Source: Bacteroidales bacterium (GTDB lineage: Bacteria; Bacteroidota; Bacteroidia; Bacteroidales; UBA932). From it: a stretch of 64,000 nucleotides of DNA. This document shows, piece after piece, positions 27,537-36,911 of the stretch. The DNA is taken from contig JAFUJQ010000010.1 in the NCBI GenBank assembly GCA_017473705.1, forward strand, positions 1-64,000, in the 5' to 3' direction. Numbering within the stretch: position 1 is the stretch's first letter; every line of letters begins with the position of its first letter. The notes under the pieces were generated by a model. That model was not told where the DNA came from. It made no database searches and worked only from the letters and a program-made list of their open reading frames with translations. The position numbers and the translations under genes were made by a program.

Positions 27537-27562
27537 CCCGATACGGGCTGATATATTGATTT

Positions 27563-27600
27563 AAAGAGTGCCGTCGCGATCAAGCGTCGGCACTCTTTTT
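27563..27600 (+). terminator. Intrinsic terminator ending SusCD operon 1
   Basis: AAAGAGTGCCG (27563-27573) pairs perfectly with CGGCACTCTTT (27588-27598), a 14-nt loop, then further T residues. It lies 27 bp after the PorV-like gene and 38 bp before the next SusC. Confidence 0.85.
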
Positions 27601-27637
27601 GGTCTGCAGCGGATTACGTCTGAAAATAAAGTTAGTT

Positions 27638-30600
27638 ATGTGTAGGAAAATCGTAATCTCGCTGGCCGCCTTCTGTGGCTTTCTGGCCTTTGCGGCGGCG
27701 CAGGACCTGACAGTGTCAGGTACAGTCACCGATCCTGAGGGATACCCTCTGGACGGTGCGACAATTATAGTCAAGGGGACGACGAGAGGCGTCTCGGTAA
27801 ATTCTGACGGACGATACGAGATAAAGGTCCCGAAGGATGCAGTCCTCATTGCTTCATATCTGGGGTATCTTCCTCAGGAAAAGTCTGTCGCAGGCGAACA
27901 TACACTGAATTTCATACTGTCTGAGGATACGGCCTATCTGGACGATGTGATTGTTGTTGCATACGGCGCCATGTCCAAGCAGGACTTTACAGGATCTGCT
28001 TCTCAGGTCAGCGGTGATGCTCTTGCGCAGTCTTCCAGAGAGTCTGTGGACAAGGGTATGATAGGCAAGATGTCCGGCGTGCGCATTGCTTCCGACAACG
28101 GTGATCCGGGTTCAGCGGGCAGTGTGCAGATCCGAGGAGTCGGATCCATCTCTGCCGGCACCTCGCCGCTTTATGTCATAGATGGTGTAGTGATGTCGAC
28201 TTCTACGACCTCGGACCTTCAGGTCGGATACAAAAGCATGGGAGTGCTTAACTCCATCAATCCGGAAGACATAGAATCAATGACTGTTCTCAAGGATGCG
28301 GCGGCGGCCTCTCTTTATGGTTCGCGTGCGGCGAACGGAGTGATTATAATCACGACCAAGCGCGGCAAGCAGGGCAGGACGACTGTCTCGTATAATGGTG
28401 AGGTCGGAGTTACATCGATGGCAGACAATAAGGCCCTGCGTATGATGGACGGTCCTCAGTTCCTTCAGTATCTGAAGGATGCCGGTGATAATGCATATGC
28501 CATAAATCCGGCTTATTCTTATGGATTTACCGGCGATGAAATCGCCTCTATGACTGCCGATCCGAGCGGAAAGACCAGCACTGACTGGACAGATCAGATA
28601 TTCCGTCAGGCCCTTACCCATAATCATCAGGTAAGCCTCACTGCGGGAGGAGAAAAGACCAAGGTATATGCCGGAATAGGCTATGACAAGACAGATGGAA
28701 TCGTCCTGGGGTCATATTTCGAGAGATATTCCGGCAGGGTGAATGTCGACCATCAGGTCAGTGACTGGCTGAAGGTGGGTATCAGACAGATGGTCTCATT
28801 CACCGGGACCAAAGGCCACAGCGACCAGAGTAATCAGGCTCAGGGAATGGGCTATGCGACTCCTCTCGGAGTCTTGACTCAGAGCGACCCGACAGCGCTT
28901 CCGAAAAATCCCGATGGAAGCTGGAACGAGTATGTCAGCTGGAGCGGTCAGACAGGCAATCCGCACATTGTCTTCGACAGCGATACGGAGTATAACAAGA
29001 CCCATATGATGAGAAGTCTCTCGAGTCTGGACCTGGATGTGAAATTTACTGATTATCTGAGTCTTACGAATACGTTCGGATATGACTATATAGACAATAA
29101 GCAGTATCTGTGGTGGGCGCCTTCTTCCATTGACGGAGCGTCAATGAACGGACTGAGTGCTTCTTATATATTCCAGACTTCGGACCTTACCAACTCTACT
29201 ATTCTTCGTTACTCGGACAGTTTCGGATCTCACGCAATTTCTGGCATAGCCGGCTTTGAAGTGGCTGACCACAGAACGGGCTATACATATGCAAGCGCCA
29301 ATAATTTCCCGAATGACAAGCTTAACGCCCTGTCGGTGGGTCAGGTGGACGGCGTGGGTGGAGCCTCATACAGGTCATTCATGATGTCGCTTCTTGGCAA
29401 TGTCAATTATGACTATGACAACCGCTACTATGCCTCTGCTTCCTTCCGCCGTGACGGTTCGTCGCGCCTCGGCCCCGACAGCCGATGGGCGAATTTCTGG
29501 TCAGTCTCTGCTGCATGGAGACTAAGCCGTGAGGCGTTCATGGAAAACGTATCCGACCTGTTCAATGACCTGAAGATAAAGGCTTCATATGGTACTAACG
29601 GAAACCTTCCGTCAGAGTATTATGCATATCAGGGTCTGTATTCGGCAAGTGCGGGATATGGAACTGCGTCCGGCATATTCTGGAGCAACCCTGAGAACAG
29701 CCGTCTGGGCTGGGAGAAATCCCGCAATTTCAACGTCGGCTTTGACTGGAACCTATATAACAGAGTGGATATAGGGGTCGAATATTATAACAAGTATACC
29801 AGCTCGCTGATATTCAATATGCCGGCATCTGCTGTGACAGGCTTCAGCAGCTATACTTCCAATGTAGGACATCTTCTCAATGACGGTATCGAAGTTGAGA
29901 TCAGTTCACAGAATATTTCGCGCAGGAATTTCACATGGTCTACAGACTTCAACTTCACCTGGCAGAGATCCGTCGTCAAGAATCTGCCGAACGACGGAGC
30001 TGACATAATCTATGGTGACGGAGGAATGTACATCCATAGGGAAGGCCAGTCCATGTACTCGTTCTATCTTCCTGAGTGGAAGGGAGTTGATGCCGAGACG
30101 GGACTTGGTGAGTTCTGGGTTGACCCGCTTGATCATTCACAGGGTGTCACCAACTATTACTCGCAGGCAGGAAGCGCCATCGTTGGCAAGGCATTGCCTG
30201 ATTTCACAGGTGGCATGACCAACACGATGACATTCCTTGACGGACTTCTTGACCTGTCATTCCTGATATCGTATCAGTTCGGAGGGTCGCTTTTCGACTA
30301 TCCTGGATATTTCACACACAGCGACGGTTTCAGGGCAGCCTCCATGAATGCTGCCGCAGACGCGGCAGACTATTGGACTCCACAGAACAGAGACGCGAAA
30401 TACCCAAAGCCGATAATGAACAATCCGTATAGGTGGGACCGCTTCTCAAGCAGGCTCATCAAGTCTACGGACAACATCAGGATGAGGGAAATCACTGTGG
30501 GATGCAATATTCCGGTGAAAAAGTATCTTGAAAGCGTGAGAGTCTACTTCCGGGCAACCAATCCGTTCATGATATGGTCGGCAGTGCCAGATATCGATCC

Positions 30601-30682
30601 GGATGTCGCCATCAACGGATACCGTACGGTGGATGTGCCTGTAACAAAGTCGTTTGTCCTCGGAATCAACCTGACATTATAA
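27638..30682 (+). CDS. SusC/RagA-family TonB-dependent outer-membrane transporter (pair 2)
   Basis: A 1014-residue SusC. The ATG at 27638 gives a clean signal peptide MCRKIVISLAAFCGFLAFAAAQ; a longer in-frame start near 27599 lies in the terminator and is rejected. It has the carboxypeptidase D-like domain (VSGTVTDPEGYPLDGATIIV), DDVIVVAYGAMSKQ at the TonB-box region, SPLYVIDGVV and LKDAAAASLYGSRAANGVIII in the plug, then the barrel ending FVLGINLTL. It is clearly diverged from the first SusC, so the two pairs are not a recent duplication. No convincing promoter is visible in the 38 bp after the terminator; partial readthrough from operon 1 is possible. Confidence 0.92.
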   Translation: MCRKIVISLAAFCGFLAFAAAQDLTVSGTVTDPEGYPLDGATIIVKGTTRGVSVNSDGRYEIKVPKDAVLIASYLGYLPQEKSVAGEHTLNFILSEDTAYLDDVIVVAYGAMSKQDFTGSASQVSGDALAQSSRESVDKGMIGKMSGVRIASDNGDPGSAGSVQIRGVGSISAGTSPLYVIDGVVMSTSTTSDLQVGYKSMGVLNSINPEDIESMTVLKDAAAASLYGSRAANGVIIITTKRGKQGRTTVSYNGEVGVTSMADNKALRMMDGPQFLQYLKDAGDNAYAINPAYSYGFTGDEIASMTADPSGKTSTDWTDQIFRQALTHNHQVSLTAGGEKTKVYAGIGYDKTDGIVLGSYFERYSGRVNVDHQVSDWLKVGIRQMVSFTGTKGHSDQSNQAQGMGYATPLGVLTQSDPTALPKNPDGSWNEYVSWSGQTGNPHIVFDSDTEYNKTHMMRSLSSLDLDVKFTDYLSLTNTFGYDYIDNKQYLWWAPSSIDGASMNGLSASYIFQTSDLTNSTILRYSDSFGSHAISGIAGFEVADHRTGYTYASANNFPNDKLNALSVGQVDGVGGASYRSFMMSLLGNVNYDYDNRYYASASFRRDGSSRLGPDSRWANFWSVSAAWRLSREAFMENVSDLFNDLKIKASYGTNGNLPSEYYAYQGLYSASAGYGTASGIFWSNPENSRLGWEKSRNFNVGFDWNLYNRVDIGVEYYNKYTSSLIFNMPASAVTGFSSYTSNVGHLLNDGIEVEISSQNISRRNFTWSTDFNFTWQRSVVKNLPNDGADIIYGDGGMYIHREGQSMYSFYLPEWKGVDAETGLGEFWVDPLDHSQGVTNYYSQAGSAIVGKALPDFTGGMTNTMTFLDGLLDLSFLISYQFGGSLFDYPGYFTHSDGFRAASMNAAADAADYWTPQNRDAKYPKPIMNNPYRWDRFSSRLIKSTDNIRMREITVGCNIPVKKYLESVRVYFRATNPFMIWSAVPDIDPDVAINGYRTVDVPVTKSFVLGINLTL

Positions 30683-30701
30683 TTGTTTTAAACTGAGTGA
30701 T

Positions 30702-32096
30702 ATGAAAAAATCAATATATATGCTCGCCTGCCTTATCATGGCAGCAGCCTGCGATGCTCTGGATCAGACTCCATCCACTTCGGTGACGACCGATACCGCG
30801 ATCACCAGCGTCGAAGACTTGGCGAATGCGGTCAACGGAGCCTATTATGTGGCCACTTATGGCACCATGCTCACTGTGGCTTCGGAAATGTCCATATATG
30901 CCGACCTTGTCGGTCCGGACTCATATCAGCCTGCATCCTCAGGTCAGAATGCATCACGTCTTGCCGGCTTTGCAATGACGGCTAATGATACATATAATGC
31001 TTACTATTATCTCTATGCGGCCATAGCAAGCGTTAACAGCGCGTTGGAGAAGGCCGCACTCCTCGAGGATCAGGATGCCGCAGCTCCTTATGTCGCTGAA
31101 CTCTATGCCATGCGCGGACTCTTCCACTTTCATCTGGCGACATATTTTGCTCCAATCCCGACGTCAGGCAGTGAAAATCAGTCAGGTCTGGTGCTGGCTG
31201 ACAAGGTGTTCGATATTGAATATGTCGGCAAGAGAGCTTCACTGGCCGATACTTATGCATTCATCATCGGAGATTTCACTAAAGCCGTGGATACCGGGCT
31301 GAACAAAGACAGGAATACAGGCCATGTCAACTATTGGGCGGCGCTTGCCCTGCGTGCGCGCGCCAATCTGTATGCCGGAAATTATTCTGCGGCCCTGACT
31401 GATGCCGAAGAGGTCCTGGAGACATCTCCATACAAGCTTTACACGGTGGAGAACTACACCAAGGTGTGGTCGCAGGAAGGCGCAGACGAGATGATCATGG
31501 AGTGTCTGCAGACCGACACTTACAATGCCCAGAGATATGCTCCCGGATACTATGCTTCTCCAAGAGGCTATTCCGAGTATGGAGTGTCTCCCGAGTTCTA
31601 TGCATGGATGCAGTCGGATCCTGACGATGTCCGTTCTCAGATGGTTGCAGACTGCACTGTCGCACCAGGCGGTGACCCGGACTATCACACTGGGTATTAC
31701 CCTCTGAAGTATCCGGGAAATGCCGGGGCGTCAGTGCCGGCATATGTGAATAACATCAAGGTCATAAGACTTTCCGAGATGCTCATGATTGCCGCCGAAG
31801 CGGCTCTGGCTCAGGGCCATGATGCCTCTCCGTATGTGAACACCCTTCGAAGAAACCGTATCAATGGGTATGCGGATGTCCCATCGGTCACCTTGGATGA
31901 TATTCTTGACGAACGCCGCAAGGAGTTTTTCGCAGAAGGCCAGATTGCCTTCGATTTCTGGAGAAACGGCCGCACCGTCAATAACGGTTCCCTCGTCACA
32001 GGGCCTCAGAACTATCGCACGGTCCTGCCTCTTCCAAAGGAAGAAATTGACCTGTCGCGAGGCCTTCTGCAGCAAAATCCCGGATACGGAAATTAG
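30702..32096 (+). CDS. SusD/RagB-family nutrient-binding lipoprotein (pair 2)
   Basis: A 464-residue SusD-type lipoprotein 19 bp after its SusC. Signal peptide MKKSIYMLACLIMAAAC with acylated cysteine 17. Helical TPR-like region from about 80; the C-terminal part contains LSEMLMIAAEAALAQGHDA and DERRKEFFAEGQIAFDFWR, then TVLPLPKEEIDLSRGLLQQNPGYG, the usual family ending. No enzyme gene accompanies this pair, so substrate class is open. It converges with the aldo/keto reductase 19 bp away. Confidence 0.92.
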   Translation: MKKSIYMLACLIMAAACDALDQTPSTSVTTDTAITSVEDLANAVNGAYYVATYGTMLTVASEMSIYADLVGPDSYQPASSGQNASRLAGFAMTANDTYNAYYYLYAAIASVNSALEKAALLEDQDAAAPYVAELYAMRGLFHFHLATYFAPIPTSGSENQSGLVLADKVFDIEYVGKRASLADTYAFIIGDFTKAVDTGLNKDRNTGHVNYWAALALRARANLYAGNYSAALTDAEEVLETSPYKLYTVENYTKVWSQEGADEMIMECLQTDTYNAQRYAPGYYASPRGYSEYGVSPEFYAWMQSDPDDVRSQMVADCTVAPGGDPDYHTGYYPLKYPGNAGASVPAYVNNIKVIRLSEMLMIAAEAALAQGHDASPYVNTLRRNRINGYADVPSVTLDDILDERRKEFFAEGQIAFDFWRNGRTVNNGSLVTGPQNYRTVLPLPKEEIDLSRGLLQQNPGYGN

Positions 32097-32115
32097 TTCT
32101 TCCGACGAAAGGAGT

Positions 32116-33456
32116 CTATTTCTCTCTTCTGAGGTTTTCTATATATCTTGATATCTTATGCAGCTCCTGCGGAATCTTTATCCTTTGCGGACAATGCTCC
32201 ACGCAGGTGTTGCATCCGATGCATCTGTCTGCCTGGCGTAGTTTAGGTACGGCTCTGTCATAGCTTACAAGATATGCTCTTCTGGCCTTTCTATAGTTTT
32301 CATCCTCAATGCTTTGTGCCACTTCTCCTGCATTCACGCATTTGTTGTAGTGCAGGAGGATTGCCGGGATGTCTATGCCGTAAGGGCATGGCATACAGTA
32401 TTTGCAGTCGTTGCATGGGATGGTCGGGTATTTCTTCATGAGGTCTGCTGTCTCATAAAGGAACGACAGTTCTTCGTCGTCAAGAGGAACGAGAGGGGAG
32501 TATGTCTTCAGATTGTCCTGAAGGTGCTCCATATATGTCATTCCGCTCAGAACGCAGAGGACACCCTTTGGTGTGCCCGCAAAGCGGAAGGCCCATGAGG
32601 CGACGCTTCCATGAGGGTTGCGTTCCTTCAGCCTGTCTGCAATATGCTGAGGCACTTTTGACAGTCTTCCTCCGAGCAGCGGCTCCATGATGATTGACGG
32701 AATGCCTCTCTTGTCCAGTTCTGTCTGGAGATATTCTGCATTTGCATGTTTCCAGTCGACATAGTTCAACTGAATCTGCACGAAGTCCCAGTGATATTTT
32801 TCGTGGAGGGCCATGAGTTCGTCCCATCCTTCATTTCCGCCATGGAAAGAGAATCCGAGGTTGCGTATGCGACCGGCCTTGCGTTCTTCCACCAGGAAAT
32901 CGATCATGCCATTGTCAAGATATCTCTTCTTGAACGCGTCCATCCCGCTGATGCTGTGCAGAAGATAATAGTCGATGTAGTCGGTCTGAAGATTCTCGAA
33001 AGATTTCCTATACATCATCATCGAGTTTTCCCTGCTTGCGTTACTGAAGTTCGACAGTTTGGTCGCAATGAAGTAGCTTTCACGAGGATGTCTCTTAAGT
33101 GCAATGCCAGTGGCCTGCTCGCTTTGTCCCTGGAGGTATACAGGAGATGTGTCAAAATAGTTTACTCCATGTTCGATGGCGTAGTCCACGAGCCTGTTGG
33201 TGGTTTCCTGATCTATGATGTCCTTGCCGTTCTCATCCTTTATCATCGGCCATCTCATGCATCCGTATCCGAGGATGCTGACCAGGTCGCCGTTGCCGGG
33301 GTTGGTTCTATATGTCATCGCCTCTTCCATGGATGTTGCCGTTTCTGTGGACGCCGAGGAATCCTTGCACCCTGTTACAGCGGCCACACCGCCCATGATC
33401 ATGGCAGCGCCTCCGGCCCTTTTGAGGAACTCTCTTCTATTTATATCGTTTTTCAT
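32116..33456 (-). CDS. Tat-type lipoprotein aldo/keto reductase with C-terminal [4Fe-4S] ferredoxin domain
   Basis: A 446-residue oxidoreductase. The N-terminus NRREFLKRAGGAAMIMGG is a twin-arginine signal, followed by VTGC, a possible lipobox. Residues about 50-330 are an aldo/keto reductase barrel (GYGCMRWP; DTSPVYLQGQSE; KLSNFSNASRENSMM region with the active-site lysine; DYYLLHSI). The C-terminal third has cysteine clusters CNDCKYCMPCPYGIDIP and CIGCNTCVEHCPQRIKIP for iron-sulfur binding. This places a folded, cofactor-loaded enzyme outside the cytoplasm, probably taking electrons from the membrane polyferredoxin encoded 2 bp upstream. Substrate unknown. Confidence 0.85.
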   Translation of the reverse strand: MKNDINRREFLKRAGGAAMIMGGVAAVTGCKDSSASTETATSMEEAMTYRTNPGNGDLVSILGYGCMRWPMIKDENGKDIIDQETTNRLVDYAIEHGVNYFDTSPVYLQGQSEQATGIALKRHPRESYFIATKLSNFSNASRENSMMMYRKSFENLQTDYIDYYLLHSISGMDAFKKRYLDNGMIDFLVEERKAGRIRNLGFSFHGGNEGWDELMALHEKYHWDFVQIQLNYVDWKHANAEYLQTELDKRGIPSIIMEPLLGGRLSKVPQHIADRLKERNPHGSVASWAFRFAGTPKGVLCVLSGMTYMEHLQDNLKTYSPLVPLDDEELSFLYETADLMKKYPTIPCNDCKYCMPCPYGIDIPAILLHYNKCVNAGEVAQSIEDENYRKARRAYLVSYDRAVPKLRQADRCIGCNTCVEHCPQRIKIPQELHKISRYIENLRREK

Positions 33457-33458
33457 AA

Positions 33459-34967
33459 TCAGATCTCCTTATGTATTTCGTGTCCTTCAACATGAATGGC
33501 TGTGAACGGTCGTGCAGGACAAAGGTTCTCGCATGCTCCGCATCCGATGCACCTTTCCTCGTTCACTGTCGGTATCATCAGTGACTTTGGATTCTCCGGA
33601 TCCTTTCTCACCATCCTGATTGCTCCGGCAGGGCAGTGGCGTGCGCAGTTGCCGCAGCTCACCTCGTCGGTGTTCACCACGCAGTTGTCAAGATTCACCA
33701 CAGCATGTCCTATCTGTATTGAAGACTTCTCTTCCACTGTGACAGGCTTGATGGCCCCTGCAGGACATATGTCTGAGCATCTTGTGCATTCTGGACGGCA
33801 ATATCCTCTTTCATATGACATTTCCGGCTGCATCAGTGTCATCAGTGAAGTCGATGGCCTGAGCACCTGGTTAGGACATACGCTTATGCAGAGCTGACAT
33901 CCGGTGCAATGGTCCGCCATATGTTTCAGGCTTATGGCGCCGGCCGGCACAAGCGGCGTCTGCCTTTCAGGCTTCTCCGCCCGTTCGATCTCCGCCAGAC
34001 CTCCGTCAACCTTCATCTCCTGCGCCTTGGCTGCAACGGCGGTTCCGGCAATCACGGCCGAGGTTATGAATGCCCTTCTTCCCTGATCCGCCTTAGTTTC
34101 AGCAGCCTTTGGCTCCCTCTCCTTGACCGGAGTGCCCTTCCCATACCTGCAGGCAAAACGGATAGCCCCATCCTTGCATGTGTCAATGCAATCCATGCAG
34201 GCAACACAGCGGCTATAGTCGATTTCATGCTCCTTCATGTTAATGCACGCGGCCTTGCACTGCTTTCCGCAGAGCCCGCAGTTGCGGCACTTCTCGGTGT
34301 CGATTACAGGAGCAAAAATGCTGAATCTGGATACAAAACCGAGCACTGTTCCCACAGGGCACACCGTATTGCACCATGTCCTTCCGTGCTTCCAGGCAAG
34401 GAATCCTATGACTACAAATGTGACCGCAGCAATTACAAGCGATGAAACAGACTTGATCCACACTTCGGTGCTGTAGAACGCATAGCTTCCTGCTCTTTCG
34501 GCAATCCATGCGAAGAAATTGTTTCCGAACTGGTATAGTGGCGCAAGGAGATTCGCTGCAATCCTTCCGTATGCGCTGTATGGCGCAATCAGGATTGCTA
34601 TCGAATGCGCTCCGAGCGCGAGTCCTATGATGAACAGCACAAGTATCGGGTATCTTAGCCAGTTCTTGGCAGGAGAGTATCCGAAGCGGAACCTGTTCTT
34701 TTTCTTGGTCTTTCCATGAATCCATGAGATGATGTCCTGCATGACGCCCAGCGGACAGATTACTGAGCAGTATACTCTGCCGACAAGAAGCGTGATCAGC
34801 AGTAATACGGCCACTGTCACAAGGTTAAGCGCCAGCACTGCCGGCAGCAGCTGTACCTTGGCCATCCATCCAAGCCAGGCATGAAGCGTTCCGGTGAAAT
34901 CAAGGAACAGTAATGTCACACCAACAAAGAAGATGGATGCCAGAATGATTCTGATTTTTCTTAGCAT
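33459..34967 (-). CDS. Membrane polyferredoxin, NapH-like part joined to NapG/ferredoxin-like part
   Basis: A 502-residue protein in two sections. Residues 1-210 have about five membrane spans with two CxxxCP motifs (YCSVICPLG and WCNTVCPVG), the mark of NapH/NosR-type quinol-linked ferredoxins. Then CRNCGLCGKQCKAAC and CVACMDCIDTCKDGA give two clusters. Near residue 300 a second signal-like segment GRRAFITSAVIAGTAVAAKA appears, followed by four more clusters (CTGCQLCISVCP; CRPECTRCSDICP; CGNCARHCP; CIGCGACENLCP) as in NapG. It looks like a natural NapH-NapG type fusion. It is cotranscribed with the exported reductase, 2 bp apart, suggesting quinol-to-reductase electron flow. Confidence 0.8.
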   Translation of the reverse strand: MLRKIRIILASIFFVGVTLLFLDFTGTLHAWLGWMAKVQLLPAVLALNLVTVAVLLLITLLVGRVYCSVICPLGVMQDIISWIHGKTKKKNRFRFGYSPAKNWLRYPILVLFIIGLALGAHSIAILIAPYSAYGRIAANLLAPLYQFGNNFFAWIAERAGSYAFYSTEVWIKSVSSLVIAAVTFVVIGFLAWKHGRTWCNTVCPVGTVLGFVSRFSIFAPVIDTEKCRNCGLCGKQCKAACINMKEHEIDYSRCVACMDCIDTCKDGAIRFACRYGKGTPVKEREPKAAETKADQGRRAFITSAVIAGTAVAAKAQEMKVDGGLAEIERAEKPERQTPLVPAGAISLKHMADHCTGCQLCISVCPNQVLRPSTSLMTLMQPEMSYERGYCRPECTRCSDICPAGAIKPVTVEEKSSIQIGHAVVNLDNCVVNTDEVSCGNCARHCPAGAIRMVRKDPENPKSLMIPTVNEERCIGCGACENLCPARPFTAIHVEGHEIHKEI

Positions 34968-35025
34968 TATAGTTTAGTTTATCATTGTTGTCATTTCTTT
35001 CGCTTACGCTCAAGCGTCAAGCCGA

Positions 35026-36024
35026 TTACGAGTTTGCCGGGAAATTACTTTCATATTCGTCCAGGGCTGCAGCCATCAGCACTCTTCCTTCTTCGGAAAT
35101 CTCTCTTGCCTTGGCATACTCTCCGATTGCGTCATGTGCATCGAACGGCATCTTTACCAGTATGTCCGGCTTATATCTCTCGGCTGCAGTCTTTGCCAGC
35201 ACGTGATTCATTATTGAGAATGTACGTGACAGGATGCTGTAATAGTTGTCCTCATATATGATCTCGCGCTCAGGCTCTTCGTCTTTCAACTTGTGAGCTA
35301 TGACCTTCTGTCCCTGCCTTCCGGCCAGCTTTACCTTTTCGAAGAATGTGAGTGAGGCATTATTCCTGACCGCGTCCAGAACGCTCTGTGTCTCCTCCTC
35401 CAATTCCTTCTCCTTGGCGAGATATGCTTCCTCTTCATTCGCTTCGTCAACGAGCATCTTCCTGATGCTGTCAATGTCGATGTCATTCACGTCAAATGCT
35501 ACCAGGATGTCATTCTCCATGCGGACAGCCTTGTCAATCGGCATTGTATTCACGATACCTCCGTCGACCAAAGTCCGGTATCCATATTTTACGGGCCTGA
35601 ACAGCGACGGTATTGATATGGAAGCCCTTATGGCATCGAAGAGCGGCCCTCTGTCGAAGACGACTTCTTCACCTGTATAAAGATCTGCAGCAACGGCTCT
35701 GTATGGAATTGCGAGGTCTTCAATGTTCACATCCGGAACAATCTCTTTCAACGCTCCGATCACCTTGTCTCCCTTGACGAGATGGTTCATGCTCAAGGAC
35801 AGGTCCATAAGGTCGAACACCTTCCATGCATCAAGAGTGAAAAGCCACTCCTTCACATCCTCAAGCTTCCCGGCAGCATAAATCCCGCCGATAAGCGACC
35901 CGATGGACGTTCCGGCTATAGATGTTATATTGTATCCTCTTCTGGCCAGTTCTTCAATGGCCCCTATATAAGCCCATCCTCGCGGTCCACCGCTGGAAAG
36001 CACGAGTGCAACATCCTTTCCCAT
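35026..36024 (-). CDS. Patatin-like phospholipase family protein (RssA-like)
   Basis: A 332-residue lipid acyl hydrolase with the Ser-Asp dyad: the oxyanion loop SSGGPRGWAYIGA at residues 10-22, nucleophile S40 in AGTSIGSL, and the aspartate in VDGGIVNTMPID near residue 165. The C-terminal third is charged and helical (EEAYLAKEKELEEE) and extends beyond the usual bacterial patatin domain. No signal peptide is seen. Substrate and location unknown. It begins about 50 bp from repeat copy C. Confidence 0.88.
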   Translation of the reverse strand: MGKDVALVLSSGGPRGWAYIGAIEELARRGYNITSIAGTSIGSLIGGIYAAGKLEDVKEWLFTLDAWKVFDLMDLSLSMNHLVKGDKVIGALKEIVPDVNIEDLAIPYRAVAADLYTGEEVVFDRGPLFDAIRASISIPSLFRPVKYGYRTLVDGGIVNTMPIDKAVRMENDILVAFDVNDIDIDSIRKMLVDEANEEEAYLAKEKELEEETQSVLDAVRNNASLTFFEKVKLAGRQGQKVIAHKLKDEEPEREIIYEDNYYSILSRTFSIMNHVLAKTAAERYKPDILVKMPFDAHDAIGEYAKAREISEEGRVLMAAALDEYESNFPANS

Positions 36025-36046
36025 AATGATTGCTGTTATATAGCAA

Positions 36047-36054
36047 CAAATATA
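36047..36054 (-). promoter_or_regulatory. Candidate -7 box for the patatin gene
   Basis: Minus-strand TATATTTG fits TAnnTTTG, 22 bp before the ATG; no clear -33 partner. Confidence 0.35.
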
Positions 36055-36076
36055 CTAAAAATCACGGAATAACCAC

Positions 36077-36184
36077 CCTGGCGCATAACTATTTGATATC
36101 CACTCAAATACAAAAACCTCGTGCTCCCTTTTGGCGGCACGAGGTTTTTGTAATGTGTTGATATGTTGCTATTTAAGCGCCAGG
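36077..36184 (+). repeat. Palindromic repeat, copy C
   Basis: 108 bp filling the gap between the patatin start and the pflA stop. Outer arms CCTGGCGC (36077-36084) and GCGCCAGG (36177-36184) are an exact inverted pair. Central hairpin AAAAACCTCGTGC (36112-36124) with GCACGAGGTTTTT (36137-36149), 13 bp perfect, followed by TGTAATGTGTTGAT. The best preserved member of the family in this window. Confidence 0.9.
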
Positions 36185-36185
36185 A

Positions 36186-36911
36186 TTAATTCAAGACTGC
36201 GCAGGTGAAGTATTCGTTGAAGAGTGTCATTGCCCTGTCGAGCTGTTCCGGAGTGTTGGTCTTCGTGTCCTTGAGCTGGTATTCCTGCCCCATTGTCTCA
36301 TACTTATGTATACCTAAAGTATGGTATGGGAGGACTTCCACTCTCTGGAGCATCTTGAAGTCCTTGAAGTGTTCACCTAATGCTCTGATGTCCTCCTCGA
36401 AGTCACTGATTCCAGGAACGAGCACATACCGCAGCCAGAACGGCTTGCCGTTGTCCTCCAGCCACTGAGCAGTCTTGAGAGTCTGCTCGTTGCTGCGTCC
36501 TGTCAGGTTCTGATGTCTTGCATTGTTGAACTGTTTGCAGTCCAGCAGTACGAGGTCTGTCTGTCTGAACAGCTCCTCTATGTCGCTGTTCCATGCTCCT
36601 CCGTTGGTGTCGATGCAGATGTTGATGCCTTCCTCCTTCAGTCTGGCATACAGCGGAAGGAGTTCCTTGGCCTGCATTGTAGGCTCTCCACCTGAGAATG
36701 TCACTCCGCCTCTTTTTCCGAAGAAAGGCTTCTGGCTGACTGCCATCTTCACTATCTCCTCTACCTCTGTCGGAGTGCCTCCCTCAAAGGCGATCGTGTC
36801 CGGGTTTGCACAGTACAGGCAGCGGAAAGGGCAGCCCTGCAGAAAAACGACGAGCCTTAAACCTGGCCCGTCGTATGTTCCCATTGATTCGTAAGAATGA
36901 ACCTTGAGCAT
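36186..36911 (-). CDS. pflA: Pyruvate formate-lyase activating enzyme
   Basis: A 241-residue radical SAM enzyme that installs the glycyl radical on PflB using a [4Fe-4S] cluster and S-adenosylmethionine. Cluster cysteines C27, C31 and C34 are in CPFRCLYCANPD; the SAM-binding GGE motif is in VTFSGGEPTMQ near residue 78. Length matches E. coli PflA. Its ATG overlaps the pflB stop by one base (TAATG), so translation is probably coupled. The stop lies 2 bp beyond repeat copy C. Confidence 0.93.
   Translation of the reverse strand: MLKVHSYESMGTYDGPGLRLVVFLQGCPFRCLYCANPDTIAFEGGTPTEVEEIVKMAVSQKPFFGKRGGVTFSGGEPTMQAKELLPLYARLKEEGINICIDTNGGAWNSDIEELFRQTDLVLLDCKQFNNARHQNLTGRSNEQTLKTAQWLEDNGKPFWLRYVLVPGISDFEEDIRALGEHFKDFKMLQRVEVLPYHTLGIHKYETMGQEYQLKDTKTNTPEQLDRAMTLFNEYFTCAVLN

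Noticed and set aside
32746..33495. 249-codon open frame on the plus strand
   Set aside because: Antisense shadow of the aldo/keto reductase, which has clear domain motifs in the other frame.
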